Shown: one piece after another, positions 51,151 through 61,520 of the stretch
Numbering within the stretch: position 1 is the stretch's first letter
Layout of the letters: each line of letters begins with the position of its first letter
Source of the DNA: JACVRM01 sp963817375
Lineage (GTDB): Bacteria; Actinomycetota; Thermoleophilia; Gaiellales; Gaiellaceae
DNA: 64,000 nt
Assembly: GCA_963817375.1 (NCBI GenBank)
Contig: CAWFOB010000001.1
Coordinates: forward strand, 248,001-312,000
Direction of reading: 5' to 3'
Program-made: the position numbers and the translations under genes
Notes under the pieces: generated by a model
The model's database searches: none
Seen by the model: only the letters and a program-made list of their open reading frames with translations
Told to the model about the DNA's origin: nothing

Positions 51151-52325
51151 ATACGCAGAAACTGCACGGTGTCCCCCGCGGTGAGCTCGCCCTCGCCGCG
51201 GGGGACGAGCACGAGCGCGTCGGCGGTCGCCGCGCGCGTGATCATGTGCGACTCCTGGCCCGTGATCGGCTCGAGGCCCTCCGGGCCGCGCCGCGCCCGC
51301 ACGAGGTCGTCGCGCGCCGCGTTCCGCCGCACCGGCCCGGCCAGCGTGCCGGGCTCGAACGGCGGCGCTGGTGACGCGTGCCCCTGGAGCGCCAGCAGCG
51401 CCGGGCGGACGAAGAGCTCGAAGCAGACGAACGAGGACACGGGATTGCCGGGCAGCCCGAAGACGAGCGTCTCACCGCGCGTGCCGAACCAGAGCGGCTT
51501 TCCCGGGCGCATGGCGATGCGCCAGAAGACCTCCGCAACGCCGAGCTGTGCGCCGACGCTGCGCACCAGGTCATGCGGGCCGACGGAGACCCCGCCCGAC
51601 GTGACCAGGACGTCGTGGCCGAGGCCGCGCTCGAGCGCCTGCCGGTGCGCCGCCTCCTCGTCGGAGACGGCCACGAGGCGCGCCGGAGCGGCGCCGGAAT
51701 GCGCGGCCAGCGCGGCAAGCATCGGCCCGTTGGCGTCGTAGACCTGGCCGGGCTCGAGGGGCGTCCCGGCCGGGCGCAGCTCGCTGCCCGTCGCGAGGAC
51801 GCCGACGCTGGGCCGCGCCCCGACCCGCACATGCCCGATGCCGGCGGCGAGCAGCGCCGCGAGGTGGTGCGCGTGGAGCAGCGTGCCCCCTGCGACAACG
51901 TGGTCGCCCGCGTGCACGTCTCCGCCGCGCGGCCGCACGTGCGCGCCCTTCGCGACCGGTTCGGGCACGGTGAGGCGGTCGCCCCGCTCGGTGACGAGCT
52001 CGATCGGCACCACGGCGTCCGCGCCGTCCGGGACGACGCCGCCGGTGGCGATCCCCATGGCCTCGCCGGGCTCGAGCGCTCGCCCGGCCGGGCGGCCGGC
52101 GGCGACGCGCGCGACGATGGGCAGCTCGCCCGGCGTATCGGCCGAACGGAGCGCGAAGCCGTCCATGGCGGAGCTGTCGAACGACGGCAGGTCGACCGTG
52201 GCGGCGGCGGGCTCGGCCAGCACGCGGCCTGAGGCGGCGGCGGTCTCGACCTCCTCGGCCGGCAGCGGCCGCACGGCGGCGAGCACGTGGCGGAGCGCCT
52301 CCTCGATCGAGAGCAGCTCGGCCAC
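51147..52325 (-). CDS. moeA: Molybdopterin molybdenumtransferase MoeA
   Basis: A 392-residue MoeA, which inserts molybdate into adenylylated molybdopterin. SFDSSAMDGFALRSAD, GIATGGVVPDGADAVVPIE, LVTSGGVSVGPHDLVR and FGLPGNPVSSFVCFELFV are the domain signatures in order. Length is normal. The GTG overlaps the TAG of the LysE gene (TAGTG). No molybdoenzyme gene is in the window. Confidence 0.95.
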   Translation of the reverse strand: MAELLSIEEALRHVLAAVRPLPAEEVETAAASGRVLAEPAAATVDLPSFDSSAMDGFALRSADTPGELPIVARVAAGRPAGRALEPGEAMGIATGGVVPDGADAVVPIELVTERGDRLTVPEPVAKGAHVRPRGGDVHAGDHVVAGGTLLHAHHLAALLAAGIGHVRVGARPSVGVLATGSELRPAGTPLEPGQVYDANGPMLAALAAHSGAAPARLVAVSDEEAAHRQALERGLGHDVLVTSGGVSVGPHDLVRSVGAQLGVAEVFWRIAMRPGKPLWFGTRGETLVFGLPGNPVSSFVCFELFVRPALLALQGHASPAPPFEPGTLAGPVRRNAARDDLVRARRGPEGLEPITGQESHMITRAATADALVLVPRGEGELTAGDTVQFLRI

Positions 52326-52951
52326 TACCGGCGCTTGCCGGCGAGCGCGGCAGTGACGCCCAGGCCGATCAGGATCGTGCCGGACGCCCACCGCGAGACG
52401 GCCGCGGCCCGGCGGCTCCCGCGCAGCCGGCCCGAGAGCGCGCCGGCGGCGAGCGCGTAGGCGCCGTCGCTGAGCAGGCCGAGCGCCGTGAAGGTCAGCC
52501 CGAGAACGAGGATCTGGAGGCCGGCCGCCCCGGCCGCCGGGTCGACGAACTGCGGCAGGAACGCGAAGAAGAAGAGCGCCGTCTTCGGGTTCAGGATCTG
52601 GACCGTGGCCCCGCGTGCGACACGGCGGCGGGCGTCGACCTCGAGCGCCTGCGGCTCCTCGGACGTTCGGCCGGCGAGCGTCCGCACGCCGATGAAGACG
52701 AGGTAGGCGGCGCCGGCGTACTTGACGACGTCGAACGCCTCCGCGGACGAGACCAGGAGCGAGGAGAGCCCGATCGCCGCGGCGGCGACGTGCACGAGCG
52801 TCCCGAGATGGATGCCGACCGTCGACATGAGGCCGGCGCGCGGGCCGCCCTCGACGCTCTGCGAGACGACGTAGAGCACGGCCGGGCCGGGGATCACGAG
52901 CAGCGCGAGCGCGGCGAGCACGAACAGCCCGTAGAGCGCCGGATCCGGCAT
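52325..52951 (-). CDS. LysE/RhtB family amino-acid exporter
   Basis: A 208-residue inner-membrane exporter with six helices. PGPAVLYVVSQSVEGGPRAG near the start and the FVDPAAGA region after helix 4 are typical of RhtB/LysE proteins, which export amino acids such as homoserine or threonine. The second-helix region GIHLGTLVHVAAAAIGLS also fits. The exact substrate is unknown. It leads moeA and is divergent from the carboxylase gene. Confidence 0.92.
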   Translation of the reverse strand: MPDPALYGLFVLAALALLVIPGPAVLYVVSQSVEGGPRAGLMSTVGIHLGTLVHVAAAAIGLSSLLVSSAEAFDVVKYAGAAYLVFIGVRTLAGRTSEEPQALEVDARRRVARGATVQILNPKTALFFFAFLPQFVDPAAGAAGLQILVLGLTFTALGLLSDGAYALAAGALSGRLRGSRRAAAVSRWASGTILIGLGVTAALAGKRR

Positions 52952-52988
52952 CGTCGATTCCTAGCACGGCACGCGCCGGGCCGCGCGG

Positions 52989-52994
52989 TACGCT
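52989..52994 (+). promoter_or_regulatory. Putative leaderless -10 of the carboxylase beta gene
   Basis: TACGCT ends 7 bases before the GTG start at 53002. Confidence 0.5.
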
Positions 52995-53001
52995 CACGCC
53001 C

Positions 53002-54561
53002 GTGGCCGTCCTGACCTCGCAGGCGGAGCGCGGCACGGACGCCTTCGCCGGCCGGCGCGCGCGGATGGAGGAGCTCGTCGCCGAGCTGCGCGAGCGCACG
53101 GCCCTCGTCGCCGCGGGCGGCGGGGAGCGGGCGCTCGAGCGCCACCGCGGCCGCGGGAAGCTGCCGGCGCGGGAGCGGATCGACCGCCTCGTCGACCCCG
53201 GATCGGCGTTCCTGGAGCTCGGCGCGCTGGCCGCGTGGGACGTCTACGACGGGCAGGCGCCGTCGGCCGGGATCGTCACCGGCATCGGCGTCGTCGAGGG
53301 CCAGGAGTGCGTGATCGTCGCCAACGACGCGACGGTCAAGGGCGGCTCGTACTTCCCGCTCACGGTCAAGAAGCACCTGCGCGCACAGGAGATCGCCGAG
53401 CAGAACCACCTGCCGTGCATCTACCTCGTCGACTCCGGCGGCGCGTTCCTGCCGCTCCAGGCCGAGGTCTTCCCCGACCGGGAGCACTTCGGGCGGATCT
53501 TCTACAACCAGGCCCGCATGTCGGCCATGGGCATCCCGCAGATCGCCGCCGTCATGGGCTCGTGCACCGCCGGGGGCGCCTACGTGCCGGCGATGAGCGA
53601 CGAGACGATCATCGTGCGCGGCACCGGCACGATCTTCATCGGCGGGCCGCCGCTCGTGAAGGCGGCCACCGGCCAGGACGTCACCGCCGAGGAGCTGGGC
53701 GGGGCCGACGTCCACGCGCGCCGCTCCGGCGTCGCCGACCACTACGCCACCTCCGACGAGCACGCGCTCGCGCTCGTGCGCCAGATCGTCCGCAACCTGC
53801 ACCGGCGCGCCGAGGCGCCGTGGGACGTCGCCGAGCCCGAGCCGCCCGTCGCCGACCCCGCCGACCTCTACGGGCTGATCCCGGACGACCACCGCCAGCC
53901 GTTCGACCCGCGGGAGGTGATCGCCCGCATCGTCGACGGCTCGCGCTTCGACGAGTTCAAGGCGCTGTACGGCGAGACGCTCGTGACGGGCTTCGCCCGG
54001 ATCGAGGGCTACCCCGTCGGGATCCTCGCGTCGAACGGAGTGCTCTTCGCCGAGTCGGCGCAGAAGGGCGCGCACTTCATCGAGCTCTGCTGCAAGCGAA
54101 AGATCCCGCTCGTCTTCCTCCAGAACATCACCGGCTTCATGGTCGGCGTCGAGTACGAGGCGGGTGGCATCGCCCGCGACGGCGCCAAGCTCGTCACCGC
54201 CGTGGCGTGCGCCGAGGTGCCGAAGTTCACGGTCGTGATCGGCGGCTCGTTCGGCGCCGGCAACTACGGGATGGCCGGCCGCGCCTACTCGCCCCGGCAG
54301 CTGTGGATGTGGCCGAACGCGCGCATCTCGGTGATGGGCGGCGAGCAGGCGGCCACCGTGCTGACGATGGTCGGCGACGCCGACCCGGACGAGATCCGCG
54401 CCAAGTACGAGGCCGAGGGCAACCCCTACTACTCGACCGCCCGGCTCTGGGACGACGGGATCATCGACCCGCTCGACACACGCCGCGTGCTCGCGCTCGG
54501 AATATCCGCCGCGCTCAACGCACCTATCCCCGAGACCACCTTCGGCGTCTTCAGGATGTAG
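53002..54561 (+). CDS. mccB: Acyl-CoA carboxylase beta subunit, methylcrotonyl-CoA type
   Basis: A 519-residue carboxyltransferase. The ADDATVKGGSYFPLTVKKHLRAQ-like entry (here NDATVKGGSYFPLTVKKH), YLVDSGGAFLPLQAEVFPD, SCTAGGAYVPAMSD and FIGGPPLVKAATG are specific to the methylcrotonyl/geranyl-CoA carboxylase beta branch rather than the propionyl-CoA branch. It transfers the carboxyl group from biotin to 3-methylcrotonyl-CoA in leucine breakdown. The alpha subunit lies 3.2 kb downstream. Confidence 0.93.
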   Translation: MAVLTSQAERGTDAFAGRRARMEELVAELRERTALVAAGGGERALERHRGRGKLPARERIDRLVDPGSAFLELGALAAWDVYDGQAPSAGIVTGIGVVEGQECVIVANDATVKGGSYFPLTVKKHLRAQEIAEQNHLPCIYLVDSGGAFLPLQAEVFPDREHFGRIFYNQARMSAMGIPQIAAVMGSCTAGGAYVPAMSDETIIVRGTGTIFIGGPPLVKAATGQDVTAEELGGADVHARRSGVADHYATSDEHALALVRQIVRNLHRRAEAPWDVAEPEPPVADPADLYGLIPDDHRQPFDPREVIARIVDGSRFDEFKALYGETLVTGFARIEGYPVGILASNGVLFAESAQKGAHFIELCCKRKIPLVFLQNITGFMVGVEYEAGGIARDGAKLVTAVACAEVPKFTVVIGGSFGAGNYGMAGRAYSPRQLWMWPNARISVMGGEQAATVLTMVGDADPDEIRAKYEAEGNPYYSTARLWDDGIIDPLDTRRVLALGISAALNAPIPETTFGVFRM

Positions 54562-54589
54562 ACGACCGGATCTCGCGAAGGGAGGACGC

Positions 54590-54949
54590 GTGGCGTACGA
54601 CGTGATCGACGTGAAGGAACTGGAGGGCGAAGGCCCGGGCGGCATGGTGCGCAAGGCGCGCCGCGCCCTCGGCGCGAGCGCCTTCGGCTTCAACTACTTC
54701 GAGCTCCCGCCCGACACGGAGGGGCGCGAGCACAACCACGAGGCGAATGGCCACGAGGAGGTCTACGTCGTCGTGCGCGGCTCGGGCGTCATGCGCCTGG
54801 ACGGCGAGGAGATCGAGCTGAAGCCGCTGCGGATCATCCGCGTCGACCCGGGGACGACCCGCCAGCCGGTGTCCGGCCCGGACGGGCTCGAGTTCATCAC
54901 CTTCGGCGCGCCGCAGCAGGGCGCCTACGAGCCGCCCGACTGGGGATAA
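54590..54949 (+). CDS. Cupin-domain protein
   Basis: A 119-residue single-domain cupin. Motif 1 is EHNHEANGHEEVYVVVRGSG with three histidines and a glutamate for metal; motif 2 is around RVDPGTTRQPVSG. The start is GTG after GGGAGG. It could be an enzyme or a binding protein; its place behind the carboxylase gene hints at the same pathway but does not prove it. Confidence 0.85.
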   Translation: MAYDVIDVKELEGEGPGGMVRKARRALGASAFGFNYFELPPDTEGREHNHEANGHEEVYVVVRGSGVMRLDGEEIELKPLRIIRVDPGTTRQPVSGPDGLEFITFGAPQQGAYEPPDWG

Positions 54950-54950
54950 T
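54945..54950 (+). promoter_or_regulatory. Putative leaderless -10 of the 48-aa gene
   Basis: GATAAT, five of six bases of the TATAAT consensus, ends 7 bases before ATG 54958 and overlaps the cupin stop codon. Confidence 0.45.
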
Positions 54951-54957
54951 CACGGAC

Positions 54958-55104
54958 ATGCCGACAACACTGGATCTCACTAATGAGGAGCTCGAGCTGC
55001 TGCGCGCAGCGCTCCACTCCTACCTGGACGACTTCGGGCACAAGGAAGCCGACGTGCTCCGGCGGATCAAGGAGCTGATCGCGAAGCTCCCTCCGCGCCC
55101 GTAG
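54958..55104 (+). CDS. Small helical protein, 48 aa
   Basis: A short gene: MPTTLDLTNEELELLRAALH followed by a hydrophilic helix ending in IAKLPPRP. It is fully helical in appearance with Leu heptads. Gene context supports it: a good -10 and clean junctions on both sides. Function unknown. Confidence 0.6.
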   Translation: MPTTLDLTNEELELLRAALHSYLDDFGHKEADVLRRIKELIAKLPPRP

Positions 55105-55110
55105 TTGCCG

Positions 55111-55443
55111 ATGCTGCTTCGCCTCGTCCTCTGGAACCTGGCCGACTCGAAGACGACGATCGCCGAGCTGCGCCGCTACCTGCGCGACGAGTCGGTCGAC
55201 GCCTTCGAGGATGTGCCCGGCCTTCGCTTCAAGGCGTGGATCTCCGACGAGGTGACCGACCGCTGGGGCGCCGTGTACCTCTGGGAGTCGCGCGAGGCGG
55301 CCGAGCAGGAGCTTCCGAGCCGGGCGCGCGAGCTGATCGGCAAGGACCCCGACATCGGCGAGGAGTTCGACGTCGAGGCGACGATCGAGGGCCACTTCGC
55401 CGTGGCGGAGCTGTCGCGCCTCGGGCTTGCCTTCGAAGAGTAG
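55111..55443 (+). CDS. YdhR/ABM-like small protein
   Basis: A 110-residue protein with ferredoxin-like alpha/beta pattern: LLRLVLWNLADSKTTIAELR, GLRFKAWISDEVTDRWGAVYLWES, then helical REAAEQELPSRARELIG. It resembles antibiotic-biosynthesis-monooxygenase-like (YdhR) proteins. ATG 55111 is preferred over TTG 55105. It lies 6 bp after the 48-aa gene. Confidence 0.65.
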   Translation: MLLRLVLWNLADSKTTIAELRRYLRDESVDAFEDVPGLRFKAWISDEVTDRWGAVYLWESREAAEQELPSRARELIGKDPDIGEEFDVEATIEGHFAVAELSRLGLAFEE

Positions 55444-55469
55444 GCTCGCGTCAGTACCGTTAATCAGCT

Positions 55470-56072
55470 ATGCCACTGAGCAGGGAAGGCCGCGGCACCG
55501 GCTGGGCGCTCGCGGTCGACATCGTGAACACCTGGGACGAGTACCCCCGGCCGATGGATCTCGTCGAGGGGATCGACGACGTCCGCACGGTGCTCGCATG
55601 GCACGGGCTCCCGGACGCGGCGGCGGCCGTCGACCCGCGCGACGTCGCGCGGTTCCGGCGGCTGCGCACGCGCTTCGAGCGCGTCTTCGACGCCCGGAGC
55701 GAGGACGAGGCAGTCGCGCTCCTCAACGAGCTCGTGACCGAGTACGGCGTCCCGCCGCAGCTCGAGCGCGACGGCCGCCGCTGGCGTTTCCGGGCCTGGC
55801 CCGACGAGCGCGAGGGGCTGCGCGCCGGCGCGGCGCTCGCCGCCTACGGGCTGCTCGACGCGGTCCACGAGCATGGCTGGAGCCGGCTCGGCCGCTGCGC
55901 GGGCTCGCCGTGCCGCTGCGTGTACGTCGACCGGACCCGCAACCGCAGCCGCCGCTTCTGCTGCGTGCTGTGCGCCGACCGGGTCGCCCAGGCCAACCTG
56001 CGCAGCCGCAGGAGGGCAGCGTCCCGCCCGACCAGGGAGGACGGGACGCTGCATCGGCGAAGCCGCGGTTAG
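55470..56072 (+). CDS. ABATE/CGNR zinc-finger family protein
   Basis: A 200-residue likely transcription regulator. The N-terminal ABATE-like domain (LAVDIVNTWDEYPRPMD) precedes a zinc-finger segment GRCAGSPCRCVYVDRTRNRSRRFCCVLCADRVAQ (read as CAGSPCRC then FCCVLCADR). The family name-giving CGNR is CADR here, but the four metal cysteines remain. A basic tail ends the protein. Family members are thought to bind DNA; no ligand is known. Confidence 0.85.
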   Translation: MPLSREGRGTGWALAVDIVNTWDEYPRPMDLVEGIDDVRTVLAWHGLPDAAAAVDPRDVARFRRLRTRFERVFDARSEDEAVALLNELVTEYGVPPQLERDGRRWRFRAWPDEREGLRAGAALAAYGLLDAVHEHGWSRLGRCAGSPCRCVYVDRTRNRSRRFCCVLCADRVAQANLRSRRRAASRPTREDGTLHRRSRG

Positions 56073-56126
56073 CTGCCTCCTCGTCGCGGGATCGTCAGCG
56101 TCTAAGACGTTTTTGACCATGACGAG

Positions 56127-56969
56127 TTAGGAGAGCGCGTCGAGCCAGGCGTCGAGCGCGGTCCGCTCGTCGTCCGTGAGCTGCCGCAGCGGCCGGCGCA
56201 CCTCGCCGGTCATGTCCACCCCGCGCCGCTGGACGATCCGCTTCAGCGCCGCATGGCGGGGGAACCGCTCGACGAAGGCACGCAGCTCGCCGAGCGCGGC
56301 GGCATCGGGCCCGTCGGGCCGGGCGACGGCGGCCGCGACCCGCTCCGGGAACGCCGCCGCCAGGCCGGAGACCGCGCCGACGGCGCCGGCCGCCATCCCC
56401 TGTGAAATCAGGGCCTCCGGGCCGACAAAGACATCCAGCCCGCGGAGCAGATACGGCGCGAACCGCTCCCACGGGGCGTCGGAGACCTTCAGGCCGACGT
56501 AGTTGGGCGCGAGGTCGCGCAGCCGCGAGACGACCTCGATCGACGCCGCGTACCCCGAGGCGGCCTCGAACTCGTAGACGTAGAAAGGCAGCGGCGCGCA
56601 TGCGGCAGCGGCCGCCTCGAAGTGCGCGAGCAGCGCTTCGTCGTCGAGGCGGAAGTACGGCGGCGCGATCACCGCGACGGCCGCTGCGCCCGCCTCGGAC
56701 GCCGCGGCGGCAAGCCGGACGGTGTCCGCCGTCGTCTGCGCGCCGCAGTGGGCGATCGTCGTCAGCCCCGAGCGCGCGAACAGCGTGATGCCCCGGATCC
56801 GCTCCTCGGGCGTCTGGAGGATGCCCTCCCCGGTCGTGCCGCCGGCGAGCACGCCGTTGATGCGCCCGGCGAGCAGGTACTCGGCGTAGCGCTCGAACGC
56901 GCCGTCGTCGAGCTCGGCCCCTCCGGCCCGGTACGGCGTCAGTGCGGCTGCGAGGGCGCCCTTCAGCAT
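56127..56969 (-). CDS. Dihydrodipicolinate synthase/N-acetylneuraminate lyase family aldolase
   Basis: A 280-residue class I aldolase-type TIM barrel of the DapA/NanA family. GTTGEG binds the substrate carboxylate, FYVYEFEA gives the catalytic tyrosine, and YVGLKVSD the Schiff-base lysine. True DapA residues beyond these are not distinctive, so lysine synthesis is not assumed; an aldolase or hydratase acting on another 2-keto acid is as likely. It is divergent from the enoyl-CoA hydratase gene, with a shared promoter palindrome. Confidence 0.88.
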   Translation of the reverse strand: MLKGALAAALTPYRAGGAELDDGAFERYAEYLLAGRINGVLAGGTTGEGILQTPEERIRGITLFARSGLTTIAHCGAQTTADTVRLAAAASEAGAAAVAVIAPPYFRLDDEALLAHFEAAAAACAPLPFYVYEFEAASGYAASIEVVSRLRDLAPNYVGLKVSDAPWERFAPYLLRGLDVFVGPEALISQGMAAGAVGAVSGLAAAFPERVAAAVARPDGPDAAALGELRAFVERFPRHAALKRIVQRRGVDMTGEVRRPLRQLTDDERTALDAWLDALS

Positions 56970-56975
56970 CGCGCG

Positions 56976-56985
56976 AGCTTAAGCT
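56976..56985. promoter_or_regulatory. Shared divergent -10 palindrome AGCTTAAGCT
   Basis: The palindrome AGCTTAAGCT contains TAAGCT on both strands. It lies 6 bases from ATG 56969 (minus) and 9 bases from ATG 56995 (plus). Only 25 bp separate the two start codons, so each -35 would lie in or near the other gene. Confidence 0.55.
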
Positions 56986-56994
56986 CTCCGTGCG

Positions 56995-57753
56995 ATGGCG
57001 GGCCTGCGAATCGAGCGCGACGGAGCGGTGCTGTGGGTGACGCTCGCGAAGCCCGAGCGGCGCAACGCCTTCGACGCGGAGCTCATCCGCGAGCTCACCG
57101 AGGCGTTCGCGGACGTCGGCGACGCGCGCGCCGTCGTGCTGGCGGGTGAAGGCCCGTCGTTCTGCGCGGGCGCCGACGTCGAGTGGCAGCGCTCGTCGAT
57201 CGACCTCACGTACGAGGAGAACGTGGAGGACGCGCTCCGGCTCTACCGGATGCTGGAGGCGATCGACGGCTGCCCCGCGCCGGTGGTCGCGCGCGCGCAC
57301 GGCTACGTGCTCGGCGGCGGCTCCGGCCTCGTGGCGTGCGCAGACGTCGGCATCGCAGCGCCCGACGCCGTGTTCGGCTTCACGGAGGTGAAGCTCGGGA
57401 TCATCCCGGCCGTCATCTCGCCGTTCGTGCTGCCGCGGATCGGCGCCGCGGCGCGCAGGCTCTTCGTCACCGGCGAGCGCTTCGGCGCCGAGACGGCGCT
57501 TCGCATCGGGCTCGTGGACGAGCTGGCGGAGGATCCGGACGCGGCCGTCGACCGCGTGCTCAGCGAGCTCGCCACCTCGGGGCCGGAGGCGGCGCGGGCG
57601 GCGAAGCGGCTCGTCCGCGACGGGCCGCGCGACCAGGCGACGACCGAGGTCGCCGCCGGCCTGCGCACGGGAGCCGAGGGCCAGGAGGGCCTGCGCGCGT
57701 TCCTCGAGAAGCGCCGCGCGGCCTGGCGTTCCCCGGACGACGCAGTTACCTAG
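56995..57753 (+). CDS. Enoyl-CoA hydratase/isomerase family protein
   Basis: A 252-residue crotonase-fold enzyme. LAKPERRNAFDAELIRELTEAF opens it; the oxyanion hole is formed by SFCAGADVEWQR and HGYVLGGGSGLVACADVG; and FGFTEVKLGIIPAVISPFVL carries the catalytic-glutamate region. Between MCC beta and MCC alpha, methylglutaconyl-CoA hydratase in leucine breakdown is the likeliest role, inferred from place only. Confidence 0.9.
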   Translation: MAGLRIERDGAVLWVTLAKPERRNAFDAELIRELTEAFADVGDARAVVLAGEGPSFCAGADVEWQRSSIDLTYEENVEDALRLYRMLEAIDGCPAPVVARAHGYVLGGGSGLVACADVGIAAPDAVFGFTEVKLGIIPAVISPFVLPRIGAAARRLFVTGERFGAETALRIGLVDELAEDPDAAVDRVLSELATSGPEAARAAKRLVRDGPRDQATTEVAAGLRTGAEGQEGLRAFLEKRRAAWRSPDDAVT

Positions 57754-57756
57754 TCT
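57751..57756 (+). promoter_or_regulatory. Putative leaderless -10 of the carboxylase alpha gene
   Basis: TAGTCT ends 7 bases before ATG 57764; its first three bases are the TAG stop of the hydratase gene. Confidence 0.5.
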
Positions 57757-57763
57757 CCCCGCG

Positions 57764-59392
<1,629 letters not shown>

Positions 59393-59701
59393 CTAGAAGA
59401 GCTTCTGCAGCTTCATGGCCGCGCCCATGTCGCCCTTGACCTTGAGCTTGCCGGTCATGAAGGCGGTCATCGGGTTCAGCTCGCCCGCAACCAGCCGATC
59501 GAAGTCGTCTTCGGCGATCGTGATCGTCGTGCCCGCGTCGGCGGCGCCCTCGGTCACGGTGACGCCCGAGTCCTGCACGTCCACCTTCCATGCCCCCGCT
59601 CCGGTCACGTCGAACAGGTAGCTCGCGTTGACGCCCTGCGCCTTGGAGGCGTCGACCCGCGCCTCGAGGGTGTCGAAGAACTCCTTCGTGCCTTGTGCCA
59701 C
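59393..59701 (-). CDS. SCP2 sterol-carrier domain protein
   Basis: A 102-residue soluble SCP2 fold, with GAGAWKVDVQDSGVTVTEG, TTITIAEDDFDRLVAGELNP and the closing MTGKLKVKGDMGAAMKLQKLF (ending KGDMGAAMKL). It is probably a lipid or acyl-CoA carrier. GTG start after GGAGG. Its stop abuts that of the carboxylase alpha gene. Confidence 0.9.
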   Translation of the reverse strand: MAQGTKEFFDTLEARVDASKAQGVNASYLFDVTGAGAWKVDVQDSGVTVTEGAADAGTTITIAEDDFDRLVAGELNPMTAFMTGKLKVKGDMGAAMKLQKLF

Positions 59702-59744
59702 ATCCGCCTCCAGTCGTCGCCGATTTCGGCGCGACCCTAATCAA

Positions 59745-59927
59745 TCAGCGGTGGTGGCGCACGATGAGCGCCCGCGAGAGATCCCACTGCGCGCGCGCGA
59801 TCTCCGCGCGGTTGCGTTCGAGCTCTGACCGGCCGGCGCCGGCGGCGCGCAGTACCTGCCGCTCGTGCACGAGCTCGGCGACGCGCTCGAGCAGGTCCTC
59901 GGGGGTCCCGGTGGTCTCGATGCTCAC
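59745..59927 (-). CDS. DUF2630-like small protein
   Basis: A 60-residue helical protein: TPEDLLERVAELVHERQVL, then GRSELERNRAEIARAQWDLS and a basic end (ALIVRHHR). The pattern matches the short actinobacterial DUF2630 family by eye. GTG start. Function unknown. Confidence 0.65.
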   Translation of the reverse strand: MSIETTGTPEDLLERVAELVHERQVLRAAGAGRSELERNRAEIARAQWDLSRALIVRHHR

Positions 59928-60012
59928 GGAGCCAGATATCGGGCGTCCGCGCGAAAGCTTGAGCGACATGCAACGGACATTCGCCCTCGAGGGCCGGATC
60001 CTTCTAAACGAG

Positions 60013-60018
60013 TAGCAT
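60013..60018 (+). promoter_or_regulatory. Putative leaderless -10 of pepA
   Basis: TAGCAT ends 8 bases before the GTG start at 60027. Confidence 0.5.
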
Positions 60019-60026
60019 CGCCATCC

Positions 60027-61520
60027 GTGTTGATCGAGGTGGCACCTCGCCGAGTGGAGTCGGCCTCTTTCGACACGCTTGCCGTCCCCGTGCGCGCGGA
60101 TGCGCCGCGCGACGCGGCCGGCCTTGCGACGATCGCCGGCCGCCTGGGCGCGCTCGAAAACGGCGAGCTGCGCTCCGATCCCGGCGCGTCGGTCGTCCTG
60201 CACGGCGACGGCGGACGCCTCGTCGCCGCCGGCGTCGGCGAGGGGCGCGACCCCGACGACCTGCGCTGGGCGGCCGCGACGGTCGCGCAGGAGCTCGCGC
60301 ACGTTGGCGGCCGTGTCGGCTGGGCGATCGACCCTGCGCTGCCACTCCCGGCCGTCGAGCAGGCGACCGCCGTCGTCGAGGGGCTGATGCTCGGCGGCTA
60401 CGACCCGGGCCTCTGGAAACACGCGCGGGACCGCCGCGTTCCCGAAGCTCTCATCCTCCTGACCGACGAGGACGCCGACGCCGTCCTGGCGGCGGCCCGT
60501 CGCGCCGCCGTCGTCACGCGCTGGGCGAACCGTGCCCGCGACCTCGCCAACGAGCCCGCCAACACCCTGACGCCCGCGGCCCTCGCGGGGCACGCGGAGT
60601 CCTTCGCCGCCGAGCACGCACACCTCTCGGCCGAGGCACTCGGCCCGGACGAGGCCGCGGAGCTCGGCATGGGCGCCTTCCTCGGCGTCGCCGCCGGCAG
60701 CCACCAGCCGCCCCGGATGATCGTCATGCGCTACGAGCCGCCGGACGCGCCGGGCGACCTCGTCCTCGGCCTCGTGGGCAAGGCGATCACGTTCGACACG
60801 GGCGGGATCTCGCTCAAACCGCCGCTCTACATGGAGGACATGAAGGGCGACATGGCCGGGGGCGGCGCCGTGATCACCGGCATGGCCGCGCTCGCTGAGC
60901 TCGGGACGCCCGTGCGCGCCATCGCGGTCGTCGCCGCGACCGAGAACATGGCCGGCGGCGGCGCCTACCGGCCGGGCGACATCCTGCGTGCGGGGAACGG
61001 GACGACGATCGAGGTCCTCGACACCGACGCGGAGGGGCGCATCGTGCTCGCCGACGCGCTCTGGTACGCACGCCGCGAGGGCGCGACGCACATCGTCGAC
61101 TTCGCCACGCTGACGGGGACGATGGAGAAGGCGCTCGGCGACCTCTACGCCGGCGTGTACGGCGCCCCGGCCGAGTGGCGGGACGAGGTCGTCGCCGCCG
61201 GCGAGGCGTCCGGCGACCACGCATGGCCGTTCCCGCTGCACGCGCGGTACCGCCGCTTCATCGACTCCGACTTCGCCGACCTCAAGAACCTCAACCGCCG
61301 CGGGCAGGGCGGCCCGACCTATGCCGCCGAGTTCCTGCGCCACTTCGCCGGCGACGGCCCGTGGGCGCACATCGACATGGCCGGCACCGGCTTCTTCACC
61401 TATTCGCGCGGCGACTACCTCTGGCAGCGCGGCGGCACCGGCTACGGCGTCCGCCTCATCGCCGAGCTGGCCCGGCGGCTCGCTTCTCCTAACCATCCCG
61501 CCGCGGGCGGAATGGCGTGA
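60027..61520 (+). CDS. pepA: Leucyl aminopeptidase (M17)
   Basis: A 497-residue metallo-aminopeptidase that trims N-terminal residues from peptides. Metal and active-site motifs: GKAITFDTGGISLKP, MKGDMAGGGAV, DTDAEGRIVLADAL and, in between, NEPANTLTPAAL. M17 enzymes form hexamers. GTG start. The stop overlaps the acyl-CoA dehydrogenase start. Confidence 0.95.
   Translation: MLIEVAPRRVESASFDTLAVPVRADAPRDAAGLATIAGRLGALENGELRSDPGASVVLHGDGGRLVAAGVGEGRDPDDLRWAAATVAQELAHVGGRVGWAIDPALPLPAVEQATAVVEGLMLGGYDPGLWKHARDRRVPEALILLTDEDADAVLAAARRAAVVTRWANRARDLANEPANTLTPAALAGHAESFAAEHAHLSAEALGPDEAAELGMGAFLGVAAGSHQPPRMIVMRYEPPDAPGDLVLGLVGKAITFDTGGISLKPPLYMEDMKGDMAGGGAVITGMAALAELGTPVRAIAVVAATENMAGGGAYRPGDILRAGNGTTIEVLDTDAEGRIVLADALWYARREGATHIVDFATLTGTMEKALGDLYAGVYGAPAEWRDEVVAAGEASGDHAWPFPLHARYRRFIDSDFADLKNLNRRGQGGPTYAAEFLRHFAGDGPWAHIDMAGTGFFTYSRGDYLWQRGGTGYGVRLIAELARRLASPNHPAAGGMA

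Noticed and set aside
55464..56120. Minus-strand gene starting MVKNVLDADDP opposite the CGNR-type gene
   Set aside because: No domain sense; the plus-strand protein carries a convincing cysteine finger.
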